Positions 10,701 to 22,367 of a stretch of DNA of 64,000 nucleotides are shown piece by piece (positions within the stretch are counted from its first letter, which is position 1; each line of letters opens with the position of its first letter). Location: NCBI GenBank assembly GCA_037157565.1, contig JAZHRO010000073.1, positions 91,428,001-91,492,000 of the forward strand, given 5' to 3'. The notes under the pieces are model-generated. The model did not search any database. It was not told the origin of the DNA and saw only the letters and a program-made list of their open reading frames with translations. The position numbers were made by a program, and so were the translations under genes. The stretch comes from Thalassia testudinum. Its lineage: Eukaryota; Streptophyta; Magnoliopsida; Alismatales; Hydrocharitaceae.

Positions 10701-11207
10701 AACTCATCCAATCAAATTGTATTTTTAAGCTTCTCCTAAGTCAGAACTAAGAGAACCTAATTTTCTTCAAGAAAGGAATTAAGGTGATCATTATTTACAT
10801 AAGACCAAGTGTGTGTGAAATGTGGATGCTTAAGTTACGAGGACTCGTAAATCAAAAGATAGAAAAAGACATTAGGTACTACCCAACCTTTAACTCAATC
10901 CCTAACTTTCCTTCCATAACCTCTTGAGGAATGGTCTATAACTTAACTGCTACTTATGTTTTTCAAGTCCACAAAGGACCCTAAGGGTCTAAAGCTAGTA
11001 GCTCAACTTAGCTTCTAAAGGCAGACACCTAGAGTCAACTTAGTCTAACCTAAAGTTCTGGTCTTATGCCTAAGAATGTAGGGTCTAGCCAGTTAAGCAC
11101 AATAAATTTTTTTTCTCTTTTTTTTAAGAATGCAAATGCAATGCAGAATGCTTTAACTAAATGCATGAATGCACTATATATAAATTCTATGTATATCCCC
11201 AAGTACA

Positions 11208-11244
11208 CCCCCCCATGCCTAAAATCTGCAATGTCCCCATTGCA
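11208..11244 (-). other. Central hairpin plus second PPT of Q
   Basis: The minus strand carries the palindrome TGCAATGGGGACATTGCA (11227-11244), a 6-base spacer and aggcatggggggg (11208-11220). It lies between the reading frame and the type I module, about 1.2 kb upstream of the terminal PPT. Equivalents exist in A, E1 and R. Confidence 0.75.
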
Positions 11245-11291
11245 TAGAAAGATATTACCTAAGTCAGTGATGGACTACCATTCTTTTGTTA

Positions 11292-11633
11292 TCAGCCGAG
11301 TAGCCAAAGAACCTGCAAATCAAGTTCAAGGATCGCAGAAGTAGGCCCTAAAAATGAGCAAACTAATGCTGGCCTAGAAAAAAGGTAACCTAGGATGTTG
11401 GCGAGCTGATGATGAATCTCGATAGCAAATGCTTGCCCAATCAGGATGGCAATGAAATCATCCCAGGTCACTAGAGGAGGTTCTAAAGGATAGCCGGGAA
11501 TAACAACCTCCATATGGGTAGGGGGAGGATGACAAGGATCCTCCAAAAGGAATAGGGAAGGAATGGTGTAGAAATAAACACTCAGGGTGATGGATTGATC
11601 ATAGAAAGCATCAATCCATACCCGGTACCCCAT
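11292..11633 (-). other. Short frame overlapping the end of the alpha frame
   Basis: 113 codons from an ATG that overlaps the stop of the alpha frame (TAATG). The product would be fairly hydrophobic. It has no recognised motif, and this part is not present in E-left within the window, so conservation cannot be judged. Coding status is doubtful. Confidence 0.2.
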
Positions 11634-13150
11634 TACAAGAGATATTGGCCTATTAACCCCCCGGTCAAAATAGTAGTGAGCATAACTTTAAGCCAGGGAT
11701 TGTCTAGGGTGTCCAAGTTTCGAGGTTGCGTGATGGTCATAAGATCTAGGTTGGGTTTAGTTGTCTCGGTGTCCATCCCTAACAACCTTTCCAGTTCTTC
11801 AATCACATCCCTAACATCTCTGGTAATATCACAAGTATCTACCTGCTCTTCATTAGTGATCATTTTTGCACATGGAGTCAAATTTTCACCTTCAAACATA
11901 GGCAAATCAAAGGATGACTCCAAATCAAATGAAGGCAGGTTGGAAACAACAGATTTAGGGATTACCCTATCAATCTCATCCCTGGGTTCTTATTCTCTAC
12001 TCAAATCCTTCCAGGAGTATATATGTGAATCCACATAAATCTCAGAAGTTGCTTCCACATTTTCCATTATTTCATCATGGGGAAGGATATCATCAATGGG
12101 TGTGCTAAGGAAACCTAATTTGGTCATATTTCTGACATCCTCAAGGGCTAATTCATCAAATAAGACATAATCACCCTTAGTGTCACTCCAAATCTTGAAT
12201 GTAGCTTCCTCATATAATTCATCCTTCTCCTCACTATACAATTCATCATATACCCGAGGTCTAAAATCATCTAAAATCTTAGCAGATCCCCTAGGGCACT
12301 CTATCTGGGGTACATGGTTTACACTGGAAACATCAAACTCCTCAGATAGGTGAATTTCTTCATGATTAGATTCTCTAAGGGTGAGCTTGAGTTGCATCTC
12401 ATGATCAGAAGCGAGGACGGGATTAACAACTTGACTTCGACCCACTTCATCAAATGTCACGAAAATACTGTCATCTGGGTCAAGGTCTTCCAATGGTACC
12501 AACATTCCCTTCTTTTGACTCCAATATAATTCAGGTGGATACTCAACCTGATCATCATCTTCCTTGGGTTGCCACCTTTCTTCACCAAATGTATAGCTAA
12601 TTTCATACATATCCTCCTCCCACGTAAGATGTGGACCTCTCAAGGAAGTGTCATCTAGCAGGGAGGTTTCAAAATCAATCCTTGAAAAGTAGCTATAATC
12701 CCCAAAATTCCCCTCCAACTTAGGGTGTGGCTCTCTCATGGGGGATAATTCTAGCATAGATCGGTGCATCTCATCCTTAATGGGGTAGAATGGGTGGCTA
12801 ATTTCTTCTTTTTCTTGTTGTCCTGCTCTCGAAGATTCTCCTGATAATTCAATCATTTTGTCTTGCATTTTCTTTATTTCCATCTTCATGGGGGAGAGGT
12901 CATCATTTCTATCTGGAGGGAAGTCAGGCTTAGGCTTATTGTACCTAGGAGTTTCTATCCAACCATTAAAATCATTCCGAGAGGTTGGGTTGGGTATTTT
13001 CTTTGGTGTGTGGGATATTGGGCAAGGTAAATCTCGCTCCTAGGTTTTGCTCACTGATTTGGGTCTCAACCAGGCAAATACTCCTATAATAGGAGTAAAA
13101 GGGATCCCAATAATTACCGTTATGTCCATTAAAGGATGGACCATCTCGAC
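11633..13150 (-). pseudogene. Family-alpha acidic protein, N-truncated and broken
   Basis: The best open stretch is 11990-12889 (299 codons), followed in the same frame, after a single TAA at 11990-11992, by 96 more codons to 11633. Homology to the E-left frame continues upstream to 13150, interrupted by a one-base insertion near 13000 (the frame at 12972-13232). At 13150 it is cut, four bases from the LTR end at 13155. Shared motifs with E-left include RIDFET, LYWSQKKGM and DPDDSIFVTFDEVG. The C-terminal part holds ELERLLGM, close to EIERLLGI in the degraded tail of E2 (19766-19957). Acidic, no catalytic motif, function unknown. Confidence 0.7.
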
Positions 13151-13154
13151 ATAT

Positions 13155-13549
13155 TGGTAGAGAGAGTTTCGCTTGATTAAAATAGCAATCGAATGATTTA
13201 TCATTGTAATTTATGTGGTGGAAATCTCTCAATCAAAGATTAAAATAGATACCAATTTAAACCATAGAAATGATGTTGTATCCTCATGGAGGTTTAAACC
13301 TAATAAAACTTGCAAATTCCTTGTCTTATTATTCCATCATGATAGATCCTACAAGTATAGTTTAACATGCAATGTACGTGAGGGTAATAGATTGAATAGG
13401 TATCCAACCAGATAATAATAGTAAAAATGCAAGGGGCTAGCCGTAATTCTTGAAATAAATAAATATTATGAGAGAAATAACCCACAATATTCCAAACGTA
13501 GAAAGTAAGTCAACAACTTAATCCCCTTACATTATTGAGTTAGCCATGT
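13155..13549 (-). repeat. P/Q LTR, 3' portion
   Basis: From 13549 down to 13155 (minus) the sequence resembles the 3' ends of the LTRs at 2306 and 36850 (atgtggtgga..., gtatcc-cag/tgagg boxes). It ends ...ctctctacca. The remaining U3 part lies at 33771-35016, split off by insertion of E2. catgt at 13545-13549 and cttgt at 33766-33770 are the probable target duplication, with one base changed. Confidence 0.65.
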
Positions 13550-15593
13550 TGATTGCACAGCAATCATGGGTCCTAATCAACCTAAATAATGCCTGAACAT
13601 AACTTAAATTGTGGATATTGCACTCATATATTACATATCATGCATTGCATCAGTCCATTTAGAATAAAATGAGACATCCTTCTAGTTAATGGTTTTTATT
13701 GCTATTTCCAGATAATAAGGTGATCCAGGATGGAGATAGTGGAATAAAGCAATAAAGGAAGAAGACTGATCTAGATAAGTGGAGTGAGGAGGATAGCCTT
13801 ATCCCTACCCTTAGAAACCCTAGGATAGCCTTCCCAAACCCAAAACAACCTCCATTAGGGCACCTTAACCTCAAAACCCAAACATGGATAGCACTATCCA
13901 TGTTCTTATCCACCCTATCGCTCTCCCAAACACTTAGGAGCCAAAACCAACCTTAGAAGACCTAAAACCCACTCTCCAGCACCTTTTAGGACATCTAGAC
14001 ATCTGGCTGGACGTCTGATTTCTACGAAATAACAATCCAGGAAGCCAAAACTCATACTGACACAAAATTGGACATCTAATTTAGTGTCCAGACGTCCAAT
14101 TTTGTAGCATAAGGCGTCTGACCACTATCCTGGACGTCTGATACTACTGTCTGCTTCCTGATTTTGGTGTTGGAAGCCCTAGCTTGCCTATTTTGACCTA
14201 GGAACCCCACCAGACACCCTAGGAAACCTAAGTAGAGACCTCTTGAGCCTAGTCCACTATCCATAGCCCTACTTGTCCTATCCTTAACCCAATTGAACCA
14301 TCCCATACCTAATTAGGTGCATCTACAGTTGATTTGGTGCACCCGAGCCCAATTAGATCCACCCAAGATCTAATTAACTCATACCTATTAGGGTTACCCT
14401 AGCTTAATCACATGCACACATCTAATTAGACTTGACCTAGACCTAATTGGGTTCACTCCTACCCAATTAGACTTTCCTAAGCCTAATTAGGTCCACACCG
14501 GCTTAATCTAGATTGACCCAACCTATTTAGCACCTAATCCTACCAAAACCCACAACCTATCCCTACAAAAAACACACACCCACACACACACGCACACCTT
14601 CCCATTTTACTCCCACCAAACCCATGCACACTCTCTTGGAATCCCTAAAAACATGTGTCAAATCTAGATCCAAAAATTGTGGCATTGGCTATTTTTGGAG
14701 CCACCAAAAGTGGCAACCAAATGGAGCCTTCCATAAGGACAAAGAGAGAGCTACAAAATTGGACCATCTCTCCATACACTCTCCCATCCATACTCTCCAC
14801 TCTAAACTTGTTTCTACCCTCCAAAACCTTAAGGTCGTCCTCCTCATCCTCCTCCAAGGCTCCGTGGATGGCTTGCTACAGAAGCTTCTCTCCAAAGCTT
14901 CAAGGATGACCATTGGTAGAGAGAAAGGGAGCAACACCCTCCTCTCTCCACTTGGGTGCACTCGCCCCCATCTTCTTCTCCTCTTGGAAGACCATGAAGG
15001 CTTACCCATAGACTCTTGTGGCCGCCATCTCTTTTGGTAGGCGTGTAGATGGGTTTGCATACCTAAGGTCTAGCCTACACCCTTACACAAGGCCGATGGC
15101 CCTATTGGCAAATTTCCGGCGTGAGGGATTTCCTTCTATTTATATGCTTTCTGGTGTAGATGATATGTGATAATTTTTTTATGCATAAATAATTTGATGA
15201 TGTTTCTGTGATTGATTGTCCTCATGTTTGCTTGGCTATATGACAATTTGGTTTGTTCACACAATGCACGGCCACCACGACCTTAGTTAAATGTACATAG
15301 TCACTTAGGTTTTTGCTAGTTTATCTAGATCTAGGTTTCAATTCTCTTTTCAAAATAAAAAATCAAAAACATAAAAAGACAAAAATAGTAGCTTAGGTTA
15401 GATTTAGTTTATAAAAGTCGATCCAAATCCCGATTCGTTTCACGCCTTTCAAAGACGAATGATCGGGACTCAAGTTCTAAAAATAATAAAGATCTATGCG
15501 AGTTTCATTATCACAAATATCGTTGACGAGTGGTTTTTGCGACTATACTACGATTTCCAACGATTTCAAAATACGCAATTTCCACGCTCATCA
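13550..15593 (+). repeat. 5' LTR of E2 (2044 bp)
   Basis: Starts with TGATTGcacagCAATCA and ends ...cacgctcatca, two bases before the PBS. Matches 22368-23553 plus 32905-33765. U3 includes repeated AATTAG-type words (14309-14520), GACGTC motifs (13980-14140) and a CA-rich tract (14571-14597). The frames at 14076-15060 overlap on both strands and are not genes. Confidence 0.9.
15134..15147 (+). promoter_or_regulatory. Possible TATA box of E2 LTR
   Basis: tctatttatatgct about 1.58 kb into the LTR is the best TATA-like word upstream of the U5 part. The 3' LTR copy is altered here (near 33308). Tentative. Confidence 0.3.
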
Positions 15594-15595
15594 AA

Positions 15596-15612
15596 TGGTG
15601 TCGTCGCCGGGG
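15596..15612 (+). other. Primer-binding site of E2, tRNA-Asp type
   Basis: tggtgtcgtcgccgggg differs at three of 17 positions from the tRNA-Asp complement and lies two bases after the LTR end. Confidence 0.8.
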
Positions 15613-17429
15613 AGGCAATGCACAAGTTTAGATTTGGATTTGCTTAACTTCTGTTTGTTTTGATTGTAGGGTGTCAAGATGAGGATCCGCGCACACATCG
15701 ACCCGTGGTGAAGACCACAGGTTTTTCTTCATCCTCTAGTTTGTTGCTTCCTTAGGTTAAAGAAACAAATATATATATATATATAAATTCAAATTCAAAT
15801 TTTTGAATCTGAATTTAAGAAAAAAAAATTCTTTCTTTGGTGTGTGTTTTAACTTGAAAACTATTTAAACACACTAAAGTCAGATTTGGAAATTCAACAA
15901 GCAAATATTGATGATTTTCAAAAATTTATTTCTGTGAAATTAGGAGTCCAAAAATCTTGAGATTTGGTTTGATATTATGTTTTCAAACTAGCTTTCCAAC
16001 GCCACCTTTTATTTGGAAAAATTATCACCGTACAAATTTTATAAATTCGCACAGTGGAAGGGGGTAGAACAGTCTGCACTCTGACTTTTTATAACTTTAA
16101 ACGTCAATTTTGACCTCTACATAAATCAGATCTCTTTGAAATTTGTGGGGCTGGAAAACCACTAAAGCCTAGTTTTTTATATGAATTTTCAAGAATTTTT
16201 AGATTTCTTTGATACTGTGTTAAACTGCACTTCTCACAGGGGGTCCATCTAGTCTGTTTGACTACCAGTAACTTAAAAATTCGTGAAAAATTGTACGAAA
16301 TAGTAAAAATCTTAAAAAAATATTTCCTGAAAAACTTATTGAAAAAGGAAGATCTCTACCAAATTTCATATTATTTTTCTTCAGTTATTGATTTGGGGAG
16401 TGATTTCAAGTCATACTAAGGTCTAACTGCAGATTTTAGAAGAAGCACAAACCCTAGGTAATTCACATTAGAGTTTAAATTTAGAGACTCAAAACAAACC
16501 CTTTTGAACCTGATTTGGGTGTCATTGCATGAGAAGGGATTTGCTATGATTGGTTGTCTTCCCTTCACCCACTTGAATTGAAATTGATCTACATTTCAAC
16601 TTAGGCAACCAATTAGGTCTATTTCACTTAGTAGTGGTGCATTAGGACCATTATTTTCCTTGATTGGGTCGCACCCCTTCTACCTTGTTGGACATAAAAG
16701 CATCATATAGACCTATCTGATATTAGGGTTTCCACGCTAATGTAGAGCACATTTGCATGCCATACTAAAAGGAAATTCATATAACAGTTGGGACTTGCAA
16801 AAACTATTGCATGCTCCACCACAACCTTGTTTGAATTGACTTAAACAAGGAAACCCTAAAAGAAAAAAATTAATACAAGTACTTGAACCATAAAATCCAC
16901 CACACCAATGAAATCTTGTATTGAAAATCCTTTGTCTGTGCACTTCACACTCTAAATCCAATTTTAAGGGCATCACCCCCAATCGCCCAATCACATTCCA
17001 AGAGCACTCTAAGCCCAAGCCTAAAACTAAGTAGACGTGTCCTAGGCAGGACTAAATTACTTGGTAACTGAAATTTAATTGGGTAAAAATCAAGGCCTTG
17101 TCTATTTGGACCAACTGGTGACAAGAAAGGTCGGTGTGGTAACCGCTTTAACCTTTAGTGGTGCCCTGCCGTGCGGGGTGTCCTAGGGGGTCCCACCAAT
17201 CTGGCCAGCCAAGTAATTCAAGGGTTGGTTTAACCCAGTTCCATCTCAAGATACCAGGTTTAGATCCAACTAGGGTATACAATTTAAGGCTAGCTTGTTT
17301 GTTTGATTTGGGGCTCTCTCATCTTTCTTCCTAGGCCTTTGCCTTAATTCCACCAGCCCCTTGTAGCTGGTTGTGTCTTCCTAAGGAAGACTATCTCTTA
17401 TCTCTATTCGCATCTTCTCTCAAATATCC
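15613..17429 (+). other. 5' leader of E2
   Basis: Non-coding, AT-rich, with a (ta)n run at about 15770-15785. The segment 17090-17220 (a box around gtggtaaccgctttaacc) has loosely similar counterparts in the leader of X (50040-50160). The frame at 16737-17018 on the minus strand has no support. Confidence 0.5.
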
Positions 17430-18601
17430 ATGAACCCATATCATTCTTTTGACCCTCGGGGTCCTCCATCTCCCAACCCAACCATGATTTCGACTCCTCC
17501 TGGTTGGGAGACTCGTTCTAACCAGCTGAGATATGATTATCCTTATCCCCCAGCTTATTTAGAACCTGAATCTCATGGATCTGACCCTTATCTAGATCAG
17601 AACCAATTGAAAGACATAGTTGCTGAATTCCAGGAATATAACAAGGACTATACAGATCAATGTGCCAAGCTTCTGGAGTAAATTAGACAATCTCAAGCAC
17701 AATCTCAATCTTATCACTCCTCCCAGGAACAAGAGACTTGGAACAACCAGCCTAGTGGGTCTAGTGACCCATATTTTGGATCCACTAGCTATTCTACTGA
17801 TTCTTGCTACCATGGGAGGCATCCTGGACTCAGCCAACCCAAAAGGCACCTTTGGACCTAATATGTGATTTGGGTAGATCAATTAAGGAATGCACTATTT
17901 CTGATACACCTGTACCTGATGAGATATCTCTAAGGAATTGGAATAATGGATCGCAAGTACAGGACCACATAACAGGTTCTCAATCAACTCCCTCTATAGC
18001 CAGCCCCACTCAGGGCGATACACCTCTTAATTCATATCTAAATTCGTATAACCCTGAGTGGAGAAACAATCCTAATCTTTCATGGCCACCATAGAGATCG
18101 ACTCAAACTGAACATCAATCTAGGCCAGCTCAATACTCCACTTAATCCACTTTAGGGCAACCATCTAGTCCAACCCAACCCACAACCACCCTTGAAGATA
18201 TCATGAACATTTTGTTGGACTTTGACAAGAAAAATGAAGAAAGGTTGACTAAGTTGGAAAATCAAGTGAAATCTCAAGGGGATCAAATCAAGAGACTTTA
18301 AGAATCAATTTATCCCCGGATGCAAATGCCTTTTCACTCCTATTCTCCACCTATTCTTCTGACCCCTCCTCTAATCTATCATACATGCCCTTGTGAGGGG
18401 GTCAAATTTGTGGCCTCTAAAAGGAAGAGAAAGGCTAAGAGCCCACCCAAACGACCTGATCTAGGCTCAACCAAAAATCATAAGACCAAACCCACATCCA
18501 GCTCTGACTCAAACTCAAGGGAAAAAAAGAAGGAAAAGGCTTCTGAAGTTGATTTGACCTATTTACCCTTTCCTGAGGCCTTAAAGAAATAGTCACAAAA
18601 G
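17430..18601 (+). pseudogene. Gag remnant of E2, capsid core missing
   Basis: ATG at 17430 opens a Pro/Tyr-rich N-terminus (MNPYHSFDPRGPPSPNP) that stops at 17681. Athila-like segments follow in shifted frames: YNPEWRNNPNLSW near 18050 (cf. [13 protein letters not shown] in A), a Lys-rich stretch and LPFPEALKK near 18575 (cf. [10 protein letters not shown] in A). The conserved capsid region seen in A (FHGLASEDP onwards) is absent, not merely mutated. Several stops and frameshifts are present. It cannot supply a working Gag. Confidence 0.75.
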
Positions 18602-18681
18602 AAAAAAATGACTTGCACACTTAAAGAGGTGGTTTATCAGCTAACATAAGTGCATTTGTTTCTGGCACTCTATCACCCAAA

Positions 18682-19329
18682 ATGACTGACCCTGGGAAAC
18701 CCTTCATATCTTGTGCCATAAAGGGATTCACCTTCAAGAAAGCCCTTGTGGATCTAGGGTCTTCCATTAGCTTGATTCCTACTGGCCTGTTTGACCGCAC
18801 CAGACTTGGAGATCTACACCACACACCTGTCACCATTAGAATGGCAGATGGCTCCATCAAACTACCTAAGGGGGTAGTTCAGGATGTGATTGTTAAAGTG
18901 CAAGGTCTTAGCTTTCTGGTCGATTTTATTGTTTTGAACATGGATATACTAGAAAAGCTAAGTAATTCACCCATCATTCTGGGTCAACCATTCTTGGCTA
19001 CGGCCAATGCACGGATTGACTGTTACTTAGGATGTATGGAGATGAGTAGCGGCAATGAGAAGATTCACTTTGATATTTATGCAGCCACTAAGAAAACAAA
19101 GTCAAGGTATTTTTCGGATGACACGGAAAGTGATGAGGAGGGTAATTCGGAAGAAACTATGGCAGTTGACACCTGGGTAGAACCACTTGACCCAAATCGA
19201 CAATCCACTAGATCACATAAGTCACCCTCAATACCAGATCAAATCATTGATAGTATGGTTGACTATCTTGATCAACTAGCCCAATTCAAACCCCTGCCCC
19301 TTGCAATGAATCCTGAATTACTCAATTGA
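18682..19329 (+). CDS. Retroviral-type aspartic protease of E2
   Basis: 216-codon open stretch, intact although the Gag upstream is broken. The active-site loop is DLGSSISLIP with Asp at codon 24; Leu rather than Ser/Thr after Asp is also found in A and is usual in Athila proteases. ADGSIKLPKGVVQDVIVKV and the C-terminal ILGQPFLATA hydrophobic segment match the A protease (about codons 824-925 of its polyprotein). The last third is acidic and lies outside the protease fold. In a working element it would cut the polyprotein inside virus-like particles. Its own start codon may be only the first Met of a formerly longer gag-pro frame. Confidence 0.85.
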   Translation: MTDPGKPFISCAIKGFTFKKALVDLGSSISLIPTGLFDRTRLGDLHHTPVTIRMADGSIKLPKGVVQDVIVKVQGLSFLVDFIVLNMDILEKLSNSPIILGQPFLATANARIDCYLGCMEMSSGNEKIHFDIYAATKKTKSRYFSDDTESDEEGNSEETMAVDTWVEPLDPNRQSTRSHKSPSIPDQIIDSMVDYLDQLAQFKPLPLAMNPELLN

Positions 19330-20220
19330 TCAAAATGATTCATGAAATAAAGGAAGCTAGTGCAAGATAATATGATGATAAAAGGAAAGAGCTTCATAAA
19401 ATCTGGGACGAGCAACAAAAATCAAAATGTTTGAATTTGGGTCAGGTGTGTCACAATCGATTTGTGATTCGGTGGTGGTCATGCAGGATTCTGTTGATCA
19501 AACACCCAAGGTGGATGATATTGATAATCTTATTAAAGTTGAGAATGGAGATTTATTTCAGAATCTTGATCTTGATTTAGGGCCTAAGTACCAATCATTT
19601 CATTTTGAGTAACCAAGTATTAAGGGACCTGAATATGATTTTATTGTATTTGAGAATACCCATGGAGACATTCATGAATTAATTCAGATGATCTAATACA
19701 CGGAGCAACAAAATCAAAAAGACTGTAACAACTCCTCAATCAATGATTCAGCCCATTCCACTTTCATGGAGGGACTCACTACTAAATCTAATGCCCAACT
19801 TCATCTAAGTGAGAAGAAGGAAATATCCCCTTATGAAATAGATATTCAAGAAATTGAAAGATTATTGGGGATAACATATGATGAGTTATCAGAGGAAGCT
19901 AAGAATTTTGGGGAATCATGTGATAATTGGGAATTGGCATTGGAAAATTTGGAATAGATAAAAGAAGATGAGACCCAAACATCTTTGGTAGAGACAGAGA
20001 CTGATCACTGGACCTTGATTTCCAGATCTAACCACAGTACTTGGGTCATGCCTTCCATTCATCACCATTATCAGGACCCATATAATTTCACCCCATACGA
20101 CTCCACCCATACCCCTACCACCCACATTCTCCATCACCTCTTCGAGATGCCTTCACCTTCATTCCTTCCAGGCACCCGTATTTATCTGTCTTTCTCTGTA
20201 GCATCTGGTTGCAGATAATC
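19330..20220 (+). pseudogene. Degraded acidic region downstream of E2 protease
   Basis: Broken open stretches (19427-19612, 19766-19957, 19985-20218) are Asp/Glu-rich. EIERLLGI in the second resembles ELERLLGM of the alpha protein in Q. In A the reverse transcriptase begins after a comparable linker; here no RT motif follows. The pol region seems to have been lost and the acidic linker kept. Confidence 0.5.
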
Positions 20221-22331
20221 CCAAGCCCTATCTACATATTTTCCTGATTATTTGGACTTGGAATTCATGGATAGCTAGTTCGCATTTGTTGTCCGCTGTT
20301 GGCGAATGAGACTAAAATTCTTATCATTTTACTCGCCATTCTCAATACTGTATTGTATATCCTTTATGAGTGTATGCCCAGCTGGAGGTGTTATCTCAGC
20401 ACTTATATATAGCATATTTTATTTGTCATATTTTCCTACATATTCAATTTCAGGTGTTGGAATAAGTGGAACGGCAATATTCAGAGCCATTCCAGGTGAA
20501 TTCTACCCATTTACTCCCTGTCTTAATTTATTTTTCGTTATAATCATGCATAAGGACATGCAAGAAAGTAGGTATAGGGGGGTAGTAATTGTAAACTGAA
20601 AATTTTTCTGCCAACACCTAGGAAAAACCTTTCGTACATCATGCTAATTGCGCTTTAGGGTCCTTAAATTAAGAATAACCGACTCCACCTCCAATGCCAG
20701 CAATAGAGCTAAAAATCGTCCGCAACAACCACTTTCGACTCATCCACTCACCTTTTCATTCTAAATTTAGGGCCAAGCTGAATGTAGCCTGAATTAGGGA
20801 AATCTTCGAAGAACAACTTTTGAAAGGTTATACATAGCATATATACATATTGCATTCATGAATAGGATTATTTTATTAAGAGAATACATTAGGGATTTTA
20901 TCCTCTAGCTGATTCCTGTAATATGGAATCTAGTACAACATTTCACACACACGTAGAATTTGTAATGAATTCACAGTGAAGGCTGATAAACATCTTTAGT
21001 ATGTCGAGAAGAAGCAATGCTTCTTCTCCTGAACCCCTGGATAGTGTTTTGAGAGTCAGGCAGATTTTCTTCCAAAAATCCACCAAATAGTGTGAGATGA
21101 GAGTAGAGTATACTGGTGCTCTAAGATTAGTGCAAGGAATCTGGAATCCTAGAGAATTAGTTGATGATACTTAGAGATTAGGCATAGTTTTCGCTCTCGG
21201 TTCCTGCATATACATTTTTGTGTGAAATATTGAGAGCCACCAAATAAGGCAAATACGCGGAGAGCGAGTTTTCATAAAATTAGGGCTAAGGTGGATGGTT
21301 ATGAGCATTCTTTACGGAATTTTCGGCTGAAAGAGGGTATTGATGTCAAGGTCAAAAATACATTGTCCTATCTATCTCTCCCAGTGCCATGAGTAGGCAC
21401 TTCCACCAAATAAGCCACCTAATGTCTCATGCGTACCACCAATCCCTAATAATGCCTCCTTAATAAAGTTCATGAATGTATGCTAGCTTGTGTTGTGTTG
21501 AAAAAAATAAAAAAAATAAATAAATTAGAAAGAGAGAGAGAGAGAAGAGAGAAAAAAAAGAAGAAAGACAAAGAAAAAGAAGAAAAAAATTTGGAAGGAG
21601 AAGAAAAAGAGTTTGTGAATATTTAGTATTTATTTCATTTACATTGAGGCAATACCACCAAACAAATTTGAGACCCACCAAATAAGGCCTTAACCTATTT
21701 TTCTGTATTTCTGACCGCCTGAATACTAGCTGAGGAATTCCGACTTAGTGTTAGGGTTATGAGAACTCAATTAAAGTGTTAATGCCAAGTAAGACCACCA
21801 AATACGGATCATATGTGTGAATCTGGCGAGATTGTGAGCTCTAAGAAAAAGAAAGAAAAGAAAAGAAAAGAAAAAGAAAAAGAGAGAATGAATACAAAGG
21901 AACCAAAACAGAGCATAGTTTTTATCGTCTTGCTCTGAGTGGAGTTACTTAATAATTTGGGAATCTAGATTCTATAGTACTAATCTCTATGTAGCACCAA
22001 TCGAGAGTGAGACACCAAATATATAATCTTTTCACTTTAAGATCCTCTACCAAAGCTTAAAGCTGGGTGGAATACATAGAATATCTTGAATACCCCGAGG
22101 GAAAAAGTCTGCCTATTCTGCTAGAATTTTTACTAGGGGTCAAAGTACAGGCTTTAGAGGTGAATCAGGTCTTTCACTCGAATCCATTGCAAAAGCTACG
22201 TAGCTGCCTTTCACATTTGTCTGGAATTCAAGAACATAGGATGAAAACAAAAAGGAGAAAATTCTCTAATCATACACTTGATAAAATAATCAATCTGTTA
22301 AGTACCCATATGTGAATCATTTAGTCATGCA
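20221..22331 (+). other. Type II 3' module of E2
   Basis: No credible gene. The motif CCACCAAATA recurs at 21080, 21237, 21403, 21675 and 21795, with degenerate copies near 21435, 21655 and 22012, at spacings of roughly 120-270 bp. Purine-rich tracts occur at 21520-21610 and 21840-21890. A homologous module lies on the minus strand in P (35054-36070). The hydrophobic 97-codon frame at 20306-20599 is noted but unsupported. Confidence 0.65.
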
Positions 22332-22367
22332 TTTGCTAGGGACTAGCAAAGTTTAGGCATGGGGGTA
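22332..22367 (+). other. Terminal hairpin plus PPT of E2
   Basis: Perfect 7-bp stem TTTGCTA (22332-22338) / TAGCAAA (22344-22350) around gggac, then gttt and aggcatgggggta abutting the LTR start at 22368. Confidence 0.9.

Larger units (their letters stand above)
9577..13549 (-). mobile_element. Q: family-alpha element with truncated 5' side
   Basis: On the minus strand: part of an LTR (13549-13155, continuing from 35016-33771 across the E2 insertion), a coding remnant joined almost directly to that LTR, a central hairpin/PPT, a type I 3' module, a terminal PPT and the start of the 3' LTR (9996-9577), cut by M. PBS and leader are missing. Confidence 0.7.

Noticed and set aside
20306..20599. 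97-codon hydrophobic frame, possible membrane or env-like protein
   Set aside because: No homologous frame in the related module of P or A, no signal or coat motifs, and no length support.
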